NCBI RefSeq assembly: GCF_904849725.1 | Contig: NC_058522.1 | Location: 431,983,529 to 432,047,528 of the forward strand | From: Hordeum vulgare subsp. vulgare | Lineage: Eukaryota > Streptophyta > Magnoliopsida > Poales > Poaceae | Length of the DNA: 64,000 nucleotides | Direction: 5' to 3' | Part shown: piece by piece, positions 46,208-58,702 of the stretch | Position numbering within the stretch: position 1 is the first letter of the stretch | Layout: every line of letters starts with the position of its first letter | Made by a program: the position numbers and the translations under genes | The notes under the pieces: generated by a model | The model's input: only the letters and a program-made list of their open reading frames with translations | What the model was told of the DNA's origin: nothing | The model's database searches: none

Positions 46208-47361
46208 CAATGATGCACTCACACCTTTTTCATATTACCATATCAATATCATTAACCTACAATTTCTGTTTATGTGCTACACGATGGTTTTGATTATCAT
46301 CCATTGGATACTTATTATTTTTGGACTAGATTTATGACCCATGCGAATCACCGCTACTATTTATTAACTCTCAAAAAATATAAGTGAAAAACGAGAGTTC
46401 AAATATTTCTATAAAATGTACACACCACCATGCTCAAAAAGATATAAGTGAAGTACTAGAGCAATTGGTTAGCTCAAAAGATATAAGTGAAGCACAAAGA
46501 GTATTCTAACAAATCATGATAAATGTTTATATCTCTCAGGTTGGTGTGTCCAGAAAAATATGATTGTTGCAAATTAAAAATAAAAAGCAAACTAAAGAAA
46601 ATACGCCCCAAGCAAAACTCGTATCATGTGATGAATAAAAATGTAGCGTCAAGTGACATACCGATGGATTGAGATGAAAGAGGTGATGCCTTACGGGGCA
46701 TCCCCAAGATTAGACGCTTGAGTCTTCAAAGAATATTACCTTGGGGTGCCTTGGGCATCCCCAAGCTTTGGCTCTTGCTTCTTCTTATTCCATTCTCCAT
46801 CGCGATAACACCCAAAACTTGAAAACTTTAATCACACAAAACTAAACTAAACTTCGTGAGATCTTTTAGTATAAGCAACATAACAAATACTTATGTACTA
46901 TTGTAAATTGATTATTATTTCATTATTGCATAGTAGGTACTATATTCTAACTTCTCCATGGCTTATACACCTTCATACAATCCATAGCATCATCAAAACA
47001 AGCAAACTACGCAAGCAAAAAAAGAATCCGTATAAAATAGAAGAGTTTGTAGTAATCTATAATGAACCTATAATTATGTAACTCCAAAAATTCTGATACA
47101 TTAGGACGACCCGAGAAATTTGTACAGGAATACCGTGTAAAATCTTTAGCTTAAAAACATGTCCTAGTAAAATCAGATAAATTATGCATTGGATGTCAAA
47201 GTTTCTGTTTTTGCATCGTATCAGTTATACTTATCATACAAGTCATCTCAAAGGTTTAACTTGGCACAAACACTAACTTAAACACAAAAATACAATCGTT
47301 ACACAGACAATAATCATGTCATCACATCAAAGCAGAAAGTGAAAAGCAAAAAATTAAGATA
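46208..47361 (-). other. 3' spacer of M with hairpin pair and repeats; truncated
   Basis: Minus-strand counterpart of 33367-34301 of P, extending somewhat further. The hairpin pair is at 46682-46705 (GGTGATGCC ... GGCATCCCC, one mismatch) and 46740-46765, with starts 58 bases apart. ATAAGTGAAG-type repeats lie at 46366-46390 (degenerate), 46432-46454 and 46471-46493. No coding frame. The 3' end and 3' LTR of M are missing at the junction near 46207. Confidence 0.7.
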
Positions 47362-47419
47362 ACTATTGGGTTGCCTTCCAACAAGTGCTATTGTTTTATG
47401 ACCCTAGCTAGGCATAATG
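47362..47419 (-). other. Conserved post-ORF hairpin block of M
   Basis: Minus-strand copy of the block seen at 33311-33366. The loop reads AAGGCAA-like because one base differs (TTGCCTTCCAA on the plus strand), which weakens the hairpin stem by one pair. Confidence 0.7.
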
Positions 47420-47442
47420 AATATGATTAAGTGTTGTCATCT

Positions 47443-47649
47443 TTGATTTCAAGCTCCTCAATAACCATAGGAGACTTGAAAATACGATCTTTTATAAGGT
47501 TTACAAAGTTGGGATGCACAATAATCATTTTAAGATCTTCGTCCCTTTTTATAGGAGGAGTTCTAATGTCCTAAGGAACATACATAAATTTGGGACTTTT
47601 ACTATGCGCGGTGCTAGCATTAATTTTGGAGGGTGTGAAAGAGGAACCT
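47443..47649 (-). pseudogene. Single ORF of M, C-terminal part
   Basis: Minus-strand homologue of 33050-33272 of P, the C-terminal third of the gag-like ORF. It joins the N-terminal part at 55558 once N and its AACCT duplication are removed. Confidence 0.65.
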
Positions 47650-49583
47650 TAATGTCTGCTACACAACCTTCTTATTGTAGACTCGTGTTGGGCCTCCAAG
47701 CGCATAGTTTTGTAGGATAGTAGCAAATTTCCCTCAAGTGGATGACCTAAGGTTTATCTATCCGTGGGACGCGTAGGATGAAGATGGTCTCTCTCAAGCA
47801 ACCCTGTAATGAAATACAAAGAGTCTCTTGTGACCCCAACACACCCGATACAATGGTAAATTGTATAGGTGCACTAGTTTGGCAAAGAGATGGTGATACA
47901 AGTGTAATATGGATGGTAGATATAGGTTTTTTTAATCTGAAAATATAAACACAGCAAGGTAAAAAATAGTACACATCGAGCAAACCGTTGTATAAATGGT
48001 TGGAAACAAGGCCTATGGTCCATACTTTCACTAGTGCAAGTTCTCTCAACAATACTAACATAGTTGAATCATATATAAATCCCTCATGTGCGACAAAGAG
48101 TTCACTCCAAAGTCACAAATAGCGAAGAACAAATGGAAACATTATTGTAGGGTACGAAACCACCTCAAGGTTATCTTCTCTAATCAATCTTATGAGCTAT
48201 CCCTATAAGTGTCACGAACAGCCCTAGAGTTCTTACTAAAATAACACCTTAAAATACACATAAACCAAAATCCTAATGTCACCTAGATACTCGAATGTCA
48301 CCACAAGTACCCATGGGCATGATTATACGATATGCATCACATAATTTTAGATTCATCATGTTCAATCCAACATAAAGAACTTCAAAGAGTGCCCCAAAGT
48401 TTCTACCGGAAAGTCAAGACGAAAACATGTGCCAACCCCTACGCATAGATTCCCAAGGTCACGGAACCCACAAGTTGATCGCTAAAACATACATCAAGTG
48501 GATCAATAGAACATCCCATTGTCCCCATAGATATCCCATCGCAAGACATACATCAAGTGTTCTCAAATACTTAAAGACTCAATACAATAAGAAAACTTCA
48601 AAGAGAAAACTCAATTCATCACAAGAAGATAGAGAAGGGAAAACTCCATATGATTCATCTATATTAATAAAGCTCGCGATACATCAAGATCGTGCCATCT
48701 AAAGAACACGAGAGAGATATTGAACACATAGCTACTAGTACATACGCGCTGCCCCGAGGAGGATTACTCACACATTATCATGGTGAGAAAGAGAGATTTG
48801 TTTATGAAGAGGTGCAACCCCAAAGATATGGAGGCAATGGCGGCAATGGCACCTGCGACGGGCGGCGGCCCCTTGCCCCTCCTTCTTCCTTGGTCTTGGT
48901 GCTGCAATGGAGGAGCCTCTCCCCTTCTTGGCGGCTGCCAAGGGAGAGGCAAATTTGTGGCTTTTGGTGGCTCTACCTAAATTAGGGTTTTTCTCTCCTT
49001 ATATGTGCCTATGTGGTGCTCTATGGCCCTCTGATGGATGGATCCTTGATCCAATGGCTCTCGGGCACCTCTAGAACATTCCTAGGGCTCCTCACAGCCC
49101 TCATGAGTCTCCATAGTCGTGGCTTGGCCGAATATATCACATATGTTAAGAGTTGGACTCAATCACGTCAACAGTTCTTGTGATTCCATAATTAGATATT
49201 TTCCTTCAGTAAAACAGGTCTCCAGATTGCATACGAACGCTGTTTTGGACGAAATTGTAGTCCAGAATCATTGCCACAAAATGCCCCACGCTTTCTTAGT
49301 TTTGTCTTTTTTCCATTTGACGCCATCTTCTGGGGTTGAACTAACGATCTTTAAAAACTATTTGTGGAGAGATTTCATCAGAGTTAGAGTCTTCCTCCAA
49401 TAAGGCTCCTTTTGCGGGTTTTTTCGACAATTTCTAACTAATTCCTACAATCAAAGTGTGAAAGAAGTACTTGTGCAATTTTGCAACCATTAATAGGTTA
49501 GTCCCAAAAAATAATATAAAGTTGTAGTAAAATGATTGTAAAACATCCAAGAATGATAATGTAACAACATGGAACAAGCATCA
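47650..49583 (-). repeat. 3' LTR of N
   Basis: 1934 bp, aligned with 53590-55552. Relative to the other LTR it lacks the segment with ATTGTAGATATGTTG next to the polypurine tract. A GC-rich stretch at 48830-48960 and a TATA-like element near 48999 (plus-strand TTATATGTG) mark the transcribed region. ORFs over it are composition artefacts. Confidence 0.9.
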
Positions 49584-50950
49584 GCATCCCCAAGCTTAAT
49601 TCCTGCTCTTCCTTGAGTAGGTAAATGATAAAAATAGAACTTTTGATGTGGAATGTTGCGTAACATGTTCATCAAATCTTTTCTTCTTTGTATAGCATGG
49701 ACATATGGACTTGTAAGTGATTCAAAGCAATAGTCTAGTTTTAACATAATGACTTCAATACTCAAGCATGTCAACAAGAAACCATGTATTTCAAAATATC
49801 AACACTAAAGAAAGTTATATGCTCAATCATTGATCTATTCATGAAACAGACTCAAATATTAGTTATGCCCAATGCTCAAGTACGATCATAGTGTTCCCTA
49901 GTTTGTGCTTATAAGAGAAGATGGAGACTCAAAGAAAAAATAAAAATTGCATAAAGTAAATATATAGGCCCTTTGTAGAGGTAAGTAGGGATTTGTAGAG
50001 GTGCCATAGCTAAAGGTCTAAATTTAGAGAGAAAATATATTTTGAGTAGCATGCTTTTCCTGTCAACGAAAACGACAAAGTAGCTCAAAATACTTTCCAT
50101 GCTAGATACATTATAGGCGGTTCCCAAACAGAATGGTAAAGTTTTTACTCCCCCTCCACCAATCAATCACACTCCACGGCGAGCCGAATCCATGGGTACC
50201 GTCCATACCAACAACATTCCTGGGGGAGTTTTGTTTCATTATATTTGATTTTATTGTTCATCATGGAACTGGGCATCCCGAACACGAGCCACTTTCTCGT
50301 GAATGATAGTGAATCAACACATATTGTGAGAATAACCCACCTAGCATGAAAAAATATTGGATACTCCCCACTATTTCATGAGCGGTACGGGAACACAAAA
50401 GATAAAAAATATTTTGAAAATTTAGAGACGACACACACAAATTTTCTTGGAACGGCATGGAAATACCGCATATAGGTAGGCATGGTGGACTCATGAGGCA
50501 AAACTTGGTTTAAGGATTTTGGATGCACGAGTAGTATTTCTACTTAGTAGAAATGACGGCTATAAAATAGATTGGGAAGCAATCAAATCAAGAAATGAAA
50601 ATTCACATAGGTGAGCATTGAGTCATAACTAACACCGAATAATGCACCACAGTAGGATGTAACTTCATTGCACAACTATTGACTTTCGTGCATGCATAGG
50701 GAATCACAAACCTTAACACCAATATTCCTACGTAAACAATAATTACTCGCTAACATGGCTCACATATTACTATCATCATGATTCAAAACTATTACAAACA
50801 ATCAAGTTTAATTTGTCCGGTGATCTTCATGAAATATTTATTATATCCCTCTTGGATATCTATTACTTTGGGACTAGTTTCATATATTGCTATTTACCTT
50901 TCGACATGCTCAAACCAATTTAAAGGAAGCACAAGAGCATAAAGATTTCA
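49584..50950 (-). other. 3' spacer and polypurine tract of N
   Basis: The tract AAGCTTGGGGATGC (minus, 49584-49597) abuts the LTR. The rest is non-coding. TTCCTGCTCTTCCTTGAG next to the tract matches the CTCGAGGACGAGCAGGA region of family A, so the tract neighbourhood is conserved across families. Confidence 0.7.
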
Positions 50951-50953
50951 GCC

Positions 50954-51020
50954 CTCGAAAAGGTATAAGTGAAGCATTAGAGGAAATGGCAAGCTACTCA
51001 CAAAAGATATAAGTGAAGAT
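50954..51020 (-). repeat. Pair of ATAAGTGAAG repeats in N
   Basis: GGTATAAGTGAAGCA at about 50962-50976 and GATATAAGTGAAGATC at about 51005-51020, about 43 bases apart. Confidence 0.65.
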
Positions 51021-51210
51021 CAATGAGTAGTCAAACAATTAAGGAGCTACGTGAGGACTCTCTCTCTCCCTCAAAAAAAAAAATCAGATCTGAGTATTTT
51101 ATTTAAACAACACACAAAATAAAAATAACACTCCAAGAATAGGACGCATCAGGTGAACGAATAAAAATTTAGCCTCAACATAGGCTAACCGATAGTTGAC
51201 GAAGAGAGGT

Positions 51211-51288
51211 GGGATGCGTAGCATCCCCAAGCTTAAATGCTCGAGAGTTCTTGAAAAATTTACTTGGGGTGCCTTGGGAATACCCAAG
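51211..51288 (-). other. First hairpin pair of N
   Basis: 51211-51227: GGGATGC GTA GCATCCC. 51263-51288: CTTGGGGTGCC pairs partly with GGAATACCCAAG. The starts are 52 bases apart, and each is followed by the AAGCTT motif. Confidence 0.65.
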
Positions 51289-51931
51289 CTTGAGCTTTTG
51301 TATCTTTTTCAATCCTCTTGTATCCCGGTTTCACCTATTCACAAAAACTTCATCCACACAAAACTCGAAAAAAAAACTTGTGAGATAGGTTGGTACACAT
51401 AATAATAAATCAACTCTTCATGTACTGCCAAGACAAATTGCATAATAATTGCACACATAATCTACTGTTTACTATCATTTCCACAATTTATGTCTATCAA
51501 TATAGGCTATGGAAACTATAGGATAAGTAGATAACAAAACTATGATAGCAATATGTCCAAACAGAACAGTCTGTAGCAACTTACGAAAACAGTGTACTTC
51601 TGTAACTCAAAAATCTATGAAAATTTAGGACATGCTATAAATTTTATATGGAAACACTGTGTAAAAATTTCAGAGACTTTCCATGTTCCAGTAAAATATG
51701 AAAATTGAAACACTACAGCACCAGATTCTGTTTTTACACAGCACCAATCAAAGCATGCAATGCAAGCATCCTAATGCTATTCTTGGAAATTTTTATTGAA
51801 AAATAATATTATAAATAACACCTAACATAGAGAAACAAAATAAAATGATGCTCCAAGCAAAACTCTTATTATGTGACGAATAAAAAGATAGCTCCAAGTA
51901 AGATATACCGATAATGTTGAAGACTAAAGAG
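51289..51931 (-). other. Spacer between the two hairpin pairs of N
   Basis: AT-rich and non-coding. Its surroundings parallel 52010-52560, suggesting an internal duplication of roughly 700 bases that copied the hairpin pair and its 5' flank. Confidence 0.55.
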
Positions 51932-52014
51932 TGGATGCCTTCCGGGGCATCCCCAAGCTTAGGCGCTTGAGTCTTCCTTGGATATTACCTTGGGGGGGCT
52001 TGGGCATCCCCAAG
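51932..52014 (-). other. Second hairpin pair of N
   Basis: 51932-51955: GGATGCC ... GGGGCATCC. 51989-52014: CTTGGGGGGGC opposite GGGCATCCCCAAG, degenerate in the centre. The starts are 57 bases apart. Confidence 0.65.
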
Positions 52015-52562
52015 CTTAGGTTCTTGTCACTCCTTATTCTCCTCATATCAGTGTCTCACCCAAAACTTGAAAACTTCAATCACACAAAACTTAACGAAAC
52101 TTCGTGAGATGGGTTAGTATAATAAATAATGATCATTCACTTAGGTACTATCAAGACAAGATTCATAATTGATCACACATGATACCTACTGTATTTCACT
52201 ATTCCCATAATTTATATCACTGAATATAAGCTATGGTAACACTAAAACAAGCAAACTATGCATGCAAAACAGAATCTGTAGTGTAACCATACTTCCCTGT
52301 CTCTAAAAATTCTGAAAATTAGGAAAATCCAGGCAATTTGTATATCAATCATGTGTAAAAATTCAGATCAAAAGCATGTTCCAGTGAATTTACAAAATTC
52401 CTGGACTGAGAGCAAAAGTTTCTGTTTTTGCACAGAATCAACTCAACTATCATCCACACTATCCCAAAGGCTTTACTTGGCACTTTATTGAAATAAAAGA
52501 CATAAAACATGATTACTACACTAGCTTAATCATGTGAAGACAACAAAACAGAAAGTAAAAGT

Positions 52563-52616
52563 GTTGGGTTGTCTCCCAACAAGCGCTTTCCTTTAAAGCC
52601 TTTTAGCTAGGCATGA
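52563..52616 (-). other. Conserved post-ORF hairpin block of N
   Basis: Minus-strand copy of the block, with GCTAAAAGGC and TTGTTGGGAGACAACCCAAC. The loop differs by one base while the TTGGG/CCCAA stem is kept. It starts 33 bases after the ORF stop. Confidence 0.72.
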
Positions 52617-52648
52617 TGATTTCAATGATGCTCACATATGAATAATAA

Positions 52649-53254
52649 TTATAACATGCAAAAGAGCATCATGAATCTCATGAAAAACACATTTAAGTCT
52701 AACCCACTTCCTATGCATAGGGATTTTGTGAACAAACAATTTATGGGAGCAAGAATAAGATAGCATAGGAAGGAAAAACAAGCATAACTTAAAAACGTTG
52801 AACACATAGAGAGGAAACTTGATATTATTGCAATTCCTACAAGCACATGTTCCTCCCTCATATAATTTTCAGTAGCATCATGAAAGAATTCCACAATATA
52901 ACCAACACATAAAGCATTCTTTTCATGATCTACAAGCATAGAAATTTTACTACTCACCACATAAGCAAATTTATTCACATCAATAGTAGTGGGAGCAAAC
53001 TCACCAAAATAACTATCATGTGATGCATAATCCAATTGAAAATTAAAATCATGATGACAAGTTTCATGGTTATCATTATTCTGTATAGCATACATGTCAT
53101 CACAATACTTATAATAAATAGGAGGCATGCTTTCATCACAATAAATTTTCTCATCAAAACTTGGGGGACTAAACATATCATCTTCATCAAACATAGCATC
53201 CCCAAGCTTGTGGCTTTGCATATTATTACCATCATGAATATTGAAGGAATTCAT
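52649..53254 (-). CDS. Single ORF of N, function unknown (201 aa)
   Basis: Open frame starting MNSFNIHDGNNMQSHKLGDA. It contains LVDHEKNALCVGYIVEFFHD and a hydrophobic C-terminal part. It is homologous in layout to the A2 ORF (KLGDA, then VDHEKN and YIVEF at similar spacing). Coding-like sequence on the minus strand continues upstream to about 53470 in another frame, so the N terminus may be frameshifted. No known retroelement domain was seen. Confidence 0.6.
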   Translation of the reverse strand: MNSFNIHDGNNMQSHKLGDAMFDEDDMFSPPSFDEKIYCDESMPPIYYKYCDDMYAIQNNDNHETCHHDFNFQLDYASHDSYFGEFAPTTIDVNKFAYVVSSKISMLVDHEKNALCVGYIVEFFHDATENYMREEHVLVGIAIISSFLSMCSTFLSYACFSFLCYLILAPINCLFTKSLCIGSGLDLNVFFMRFMMLFCML

Positions 53255-53589
53255 ACTAAAAACATTGCATTAATGCTCATCATACAAATATTTAGTGCCA
53301 AACATTTTAATAACTTCTTCTAAAACTTGAGCAAAATTTTCCTTTCCATCATTTTCACGAAAGACAATGAAAAGATGAAGCATATGAGGCAACCTCAATT
53401 CCTTTTTTTGTAGTTTTAATTTATAAAACCAAACTAGTGAAACACAAGAAACAAAAAGATTAAATTGCAAGATCTAAATATATACCTTCAAACACTCACC
53501 TCCCCGGCAACGGCGCCAAAAAGACCTTCGTTGACGGGATGTGAGTGTCGCTTACCTAGCCTCCCTGGCAACCGCGCTAGAAAAGAGCT
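53255..53589 (-). other. 5' leader of N with two primer-binding sites
   Basis: On the minus strand the LTR-proximal site TAGCGCGGTTGCCAGGGA is at 53562-53579. The inner consensus site TGGCGCCGTTGCCGGGGA is at 53501-53518, 61 bases away. CGTTGACGGGA lies between them, as in A2. Confidence 0.75.
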
Positions 53590-55552
53590 TGATGTCTACT
53601 ACACAACCTTCTTGTAGACTCGTGTTGGGCCTCCAAGCGCAGAGTTTTGTAGGACAGTAGCAAATTTCCCTCAAGTGGATGACCAAAGGTTTATCTATCT
53701 GTGGGAGGCGTAGGATCAATATGGTCTCTCTCAAGCAACCCTACAATCAAATAACAAAGAGTCTCTTGTGTCTACAACACACCCAATACAATGGTAAATT
53801 GTATAGGTGCACTAGTTCAGCGAAGAGATGGTGATACAAGTGTAATATGAATGGTAGATATAGGTTTTTGTAATCTGAAAATATAAAAAGGCAAGGTAAC
53901 AAATAGTAAACAGCAAGCTAAACGTTGTATAAATGCTTGGAAACAAGGACAAGGGTCCATACTTTTACTAGTGCAAGTTCTCTCAACAATACTAACATAG
54001 TTGAATCATATATAAATCCCTCACGCGCGACAAAGAGTTCACTCCAAAGTCACAAATAGCGGAGAACAAACGAAGAAATTATTGTAGGGTACGAGACCAC
54101 CTCAAAGTTATCTTTTTTGATCAATCTTATGAGCTATCCCTATAAGTGTCATGAACAACCCTAGAGTTCGTACTAAGATAACACCTAAAGATACACATCA
54201 ACCAAAACCCTAATGTCACCTAGATACTCCAATGTCACCACAAGCACCCATGGGCATGATTATACGATATGCATAACATAATTTTAGATTCATCATGTTC
54301 AATCCAACACAAAGAACTTCAAAGAGTGCCCCAAAGTTTCTACCGGAAAGTGAAGACGAAAACATGTGCCAACCCCTATGCATAGATTCCCAAGGTCATG
54401 GAACCCGCAAGTTGATCACCAAAACATACATCAATTGAATCAATAGAACATCCCATTGTCACCACAGATATCCCATCGCAAGACATACATCAAGTGTTCT
54501 CAAATCCTTAAAGACTCAATCCGACAAGAAAACTTCAAAGAGAAAACTCAATTCATCACAAGAACATAGACAGGGGAAAACTCCATATGATTCATTTGTA
54601 TTAATAAAGCTCGTGATACATCAAGATCATGTCATCTCAAGAACATGAGAGAGAGAGAGATTGGACAAATAGCTACTAGTACATACCCTCAGCCCCGAGG
54701 AGGATTACTCACACATTATCATGGTGAGAAAGAGAGATTTGTTGATGGAGAGGTGCAGCCCCGAAGAGATGAAGGCGACGGCGGCCATGGTGGCCACGGG
54801 CGGCTGCCCCTTGCCCCTCCTTCTTCCTTGATCTTGGTGCTTCAATGGAGGATACTCTCCCCTTCTTGGCGGCTGCCAAGGGAGAGGCAAATTCGTGGCT
54901 CTTGGTGGCTCTACCAAAATTAGGGTTTTTCTCTCCTTATATGTGCCTCTGTGGTGCTTTATGGCCTTCCGATGGATGGACCCTTAATTCAATGGCTCTC
55001 GAGCACCTCTAGAACCTTCCTAGGGGCTCCTCACAGCCCTCATGAGTCTCCAAAGTCGTGTGTTGGCCGAATATATATCAGATATCTTAAGAGTTGGACT
55101 CAATCACGTCAACAATTCTCGTGATCCTGTAATCAGATATTTTCCTTCAGTAAAATGGGTCTCCAGATAGCATATGAACTCTGTTTTGGACAAATTTGTA
55201 GTCCAGAGTCATTGCCATCAAATTCCCCACTCTTTCTTAGTTTTATCTTTTTTCCATTTGACGCCGTCTTCATGGGTCAAACTGACGATCTCTAAAAACT
55301 GTTTGTGGACAGATTTCACGAGAGTTAGAGTCCTCCTCCAATAAGGCTCCTTTTGTGGGGGGTTTTCGACAATTTCTAATTAATTCCTACAAATAAAAGT
55401 GTGTAACAAAAACTTGTGCAATTTTGCAACCATTAATAGGTTAGTCCTAAAAAATAATATAAAGTTGTAGTAAAATGATTGTAAAACATCCAAGAATGGT
55501 AATATAATAACATGGAACAAGCAAAAATTGTAGATATGTTGTAGACGTATCA
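53590..55552 (-). repeat. 5' LTR of N
   Basis: 1963 bp. On the minus strand it starts TGATACGTCTACAACATATC. It is followed outside by AACCT. Confidence 0.92.
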
Positions 55553-55557
55553 AACCT

Positions 55558-56087
55558 AGTTTATCAATAACCTCCTCCATTTTATCAATCCTATATTCAT
55601 ACTTTGTTCTATTATCTCACTAATGATAGTATCTTTCTCCTTCAAAGTTTTCAAAGTCATTCCTACACGTGAACCAAATTGAGTAATATGATTATGAAGA
55701 TTTTTGTCTAATTCCTCAATTTGTTCATTAGTAGAAATTGTCGTTTCAATAGTGTCAATCCTATGCATTACATCATCCAAGGTCAAAATAGTTCCATTAA
55801 CAATGGTGCGAGGTGATCTCACAAGATTTTCGATAGCAATATAGGCATCCAAAGTATGACACATTAAGAAACTACCACCGGTGATGGTGTCAAGGACAAA
55901 CCTATACCAAGTTGTCACACCCGCATAAATATTATGAAGCAAGGTAGTAGTGAATTGCTTATCAATTGATCTATTTTGAGCATTGCAATTCCTATACCAA
56001 GCATCTTTAAAAAAATTCTCCTCTCCTTTGTTTGAAGTTGAACACTTCATTTTCCGAAGTGAGCAAGAGAGAGGAAGAACTAGCCAT
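55558..56087 (-). pseudogene. Single ORF of M, N-terminal part
   Basis: Starts at the ATG at 56087 (MASSSSLLLTSENEVFNFKQ), has one frameshift near 56020, then runs FKDAWYRNCNAQNRSIDKQ ... WYRFVLDTITGGSFLMCHTL ... EELDKNLHNHITQFGSRVGM to the N insertion. It is clearly homologous to the P ORF (32529-33272). Function unknown, possibly gag-derived. Confidence 0.72.
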
Positions 56088-56241
56088 AGTAACAAGCAAA
56101 GTTTTTTTTGTATTTTTGATTTTTTTTAAGCAAGCAAGATATAACAGAAAATAAAATGAAGAACAAGTGAATGATAATTTGTGTGAAATTACTAGATAGT
56201 TGGTGATGATATTCCCTGGCAACGATGTCAGAAATCCTCCC
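56088..56241 (-). promoter_or_regulatory. 5' leader and primer-binding site of M
   Basis: TGACATCGTTGCCAGGGA at 56213-56230 on the minus strand is a mutated TGGCGCCGTTGCCGGGGA site, 11 bases inside the LTR. I see only one site here. Confidence 0.7.
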
Positions 56242-57811
56242 TGATGCTTGTGATCTGCGGTGGGTTTTCCTTGAAGAGGTACGGGTTATCACAGCACGAT
56301 GTGGGTAAGTATTTCCCTCTATTAAGAAAAAAAGGTTTATAGAACCAATAGGAATATCAATCCTCGACCGTCTTCAGCGGATGCACACAAAATAGCAAAC
56401 AACTTACACCCAATGTGGGCAAGAGGGTTGTCAATCCCATTGATCTCGTTATTTGCAACGAACGAAGTGTGTAGATAATTGTAGATAATTGTGACTTGCA
56501 AAATAAAATAAAATACAAATAATAACAACGAGGAAATTACAACTTTTCTGAATATATAAGTGAATAGACTAGGGGTACATAGTGTTCTCTAGTGGCATCT
56601 ATCATGAAAGCAACATATGATGGATAAACAAATTACAGTTGGGCAATTGATAGAAGAGCAGATAGTTATGCGATTTTCACGACAATGATCATATGTATAT
56701 AGGCATCACATCCATAAGCATATAGGCCGACTCCTACCTGCACCTACTACTATTACTCCACCCATCGACCGCTATGCAGCATGCATCTACAGTATTAAGT
56801 AAAACAGAGTAATGCTTGGAGAACAATGACATGATGTAGACAAACTAAACTCAACCAATAAGAATAAACCCCGTCGTTTTATCCTTAGTGGTAACAACAC
56901 AAAGATGCATCTTGTCCCCTTCTATCACTGGGATATAAAAATTCGCCAGGTCAAACCCACTACAACAGACATCTACCACTAAAGAAAGAACAAACTACTT
57001 GGCCAAAGAAATTCAATAGATCTGGTAGATTCACGAAGCTATGATTATCATGCAAATAAGAATCATAAAACTCAAGAAAGATTCAAATACTTTTCATGAA
57101 TAATCTGAACATAAACCCACAATTCATTAGATCTCAACAAACACAACATTAAAAAGAATTGCATTGGATAGATCAAAGCAAAGAAACAAGAATCATTGTA
57201 TTGAAGATCAAGTGAGAGAAATAGCCATCTAGATACTAACTACGTGCCTGTAGGTCTATGGCGAACTACTCACACATCATCACGAGGGCTCCAAGGTTGA
57301 TGAATAGGCCCTCCATGATCGATCCCCCTCCGACAGAGTGCCGGCACAGAGCTCGAGATGGGGTCGCCATGGAAGAGAGACTTGCGACGGCGTATAAAGT
57401 GTTTCATGGATATCTTTTGGGTTTCTCAAATATTTGGGAATTTATAGGCCACAGAATGAGGAAAGAGGGGCCGCAGGGAGGCGACGAGGCATCAGGGCAT
57501 GGCCACCCCCCTGGCTGCACCCTATTGCCTTGTGGGATCCTCGTGTGGCTTCACATCTCCTCCCGAAGCTTCTAGGTCTTCTTTTGGTCCATAACTAATC
57601 ATGAAAAAGTTTCATGGCAATTGGACTTCTTTGGTATTGAAAACCTAAAAACAAAAAACACGCAGAAAACAGCAACTGGCATTGGGCACTGGGTTAATAG
57701 GTTAGTTCTAAAAAATAATATAAGTTCGTGCATTATGAAAAAAAGTATCTTAAGATGATAATATAACAGCATGCAACAATAAAAAATTATAGATACTTTG
57801 GAGACGTATTA
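56242..57811 (-). mobile_element. 5' LTR of M
   Basis: 1570 bp, same family as the P LTR (1568 bp once A2 is removed). The inner end CAAGCATCA matches the P end. The outer end is TTA where TCA is expected. It is followed by unrelated sequence at 57812. The missing 3' LTR prevents a duplication check. Confidence 0.85.
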
Positions 57812-58311
57812 ATGCATTATGTGGCCACTCGCACGGCCGAACCTCCATCATACGCCAGATGTTAATGTGATGATCCTAAATATTCCCAACAATTCCATTG
57901 GAACTCCGGCTAGAAGAACCTCTCCTAAAGATGTTCATTTCCTTCGGAACAAATTTCTGAAATTTTTGGACCACAAAATTATGTCAACAGAACTTTATAA
58001 GATTGATATCAACTACTCATATGGATGTCTAGAGGCCATATCAAGCATTCAAACTACTTGGAACTCAAAAAATTTAACATGCAAGATCATTTTTGGTAGC
58101 ACCACAAGAAGTAAAATATGCAAAATATAGTCCACCAAATAAAAGACTAATTGGAGCAATTGAGGAGTCACATACCAAGGAGCAATCCCTCAAAAAAGTT
58201 TCAGAAACAAAGTTTCGAGCAAAGAGATCAAAATCCCACGTTTGGGAGCAAGAACACGCGAGAGAGAGCAACCAAGATTTTTTTCTGGAGGTAGAAGATG
58301 ATGTGGGCTAA
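57812..58311 (+). pseudogene. Unrecognised ORF remnant (frameshifted)
   Basis: Plus-strand frame 57819-58130 (MWPLARPNLHHTPDVNVMIL ... FLRNKFLKFLDHKIM) overlaps a second frame that stays open to 58311 (VKYAKYSPPNKRLIGAIEES ... FLEVEDDVG). The two look like one protein with a single frameshift near 58095. The second half is Lys/Arg-rich with an acidic end. It is followed by a GC-rich ACAAGGCATCTTGG segment like that after E1 integrase, so it may be the post-integrase ORF of a Gypsy element. I cannot name the family. Confidence 0.45.
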
Positions 58312-58702
58312 AGCGATAAGTGAGTGGGTGCCTGTGGGATCCACAAGGCATCTTGGCGCACCCTGCTACCTTGTAAGCAATAGGTGCACCCCTCCCTTGG
58401 GGTGTTTTCAGCTCCTACAATTCTTAAATATTCCATAAAAACATGTAAAAAATTATGACATTCTGAGCACTTCTATTTTTATGCCATTTTTATTGCACAA
58501 ATAATTCAGAAAACAATATAATAATGGTATTTTATTTTATTTAAATTACAAATAAAAAAGAGCAAAATAAGATTATAGAAAGTTGTGCTTACTATATTCA
58601 TCGACCACATGCCTGGAAAAAAGAATCCACTAGTAAGGTTGATCAAGTCTTATTAACAAATTGTTTCCAATTGTCATGAAACTGAAGAATATTCGTATAA
58701 CA
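58312..58702. other. Non-coding spacer
   Basis: A short GC-rich segment (58330-58420) resembles one in the E' LTR near 62560-62640. Then comes AT-rich sequence with no frame. It probably belongs to the same remnant as the preceding ORF. The junction with E' protease is near 58702. Confidence 0.5.

Larger units (their letters stand above)
47650..55552 (-). mobile_element. Complete non-autonomous Gypsy element N
   Basis: 7903 bp on the minus strand, with a perfect target duplication AACCT at 47645-47649 and 55553-55557 inside the ORF of M. LTRs are 1934 and 1963 bp. The internal 4 kb has two primer-site motifs, one ORF, a hairpin block, two hairpin pairs and a polypurine tract, but no pol. The outer 3' LTR end is mutated (TAATG for TGATG at 47650), and that LTR lacks about 26 bases near its start that the 5' LTR keeps. 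Confidence 0.92.

Noticed and set aside
48692..48985. Frame in the N LTR, also seen at 54645-54923
   Set aside because: It sits in the GC-rich leader part of the LTR and repeats only because LTRs are duplicated. No protein motif.
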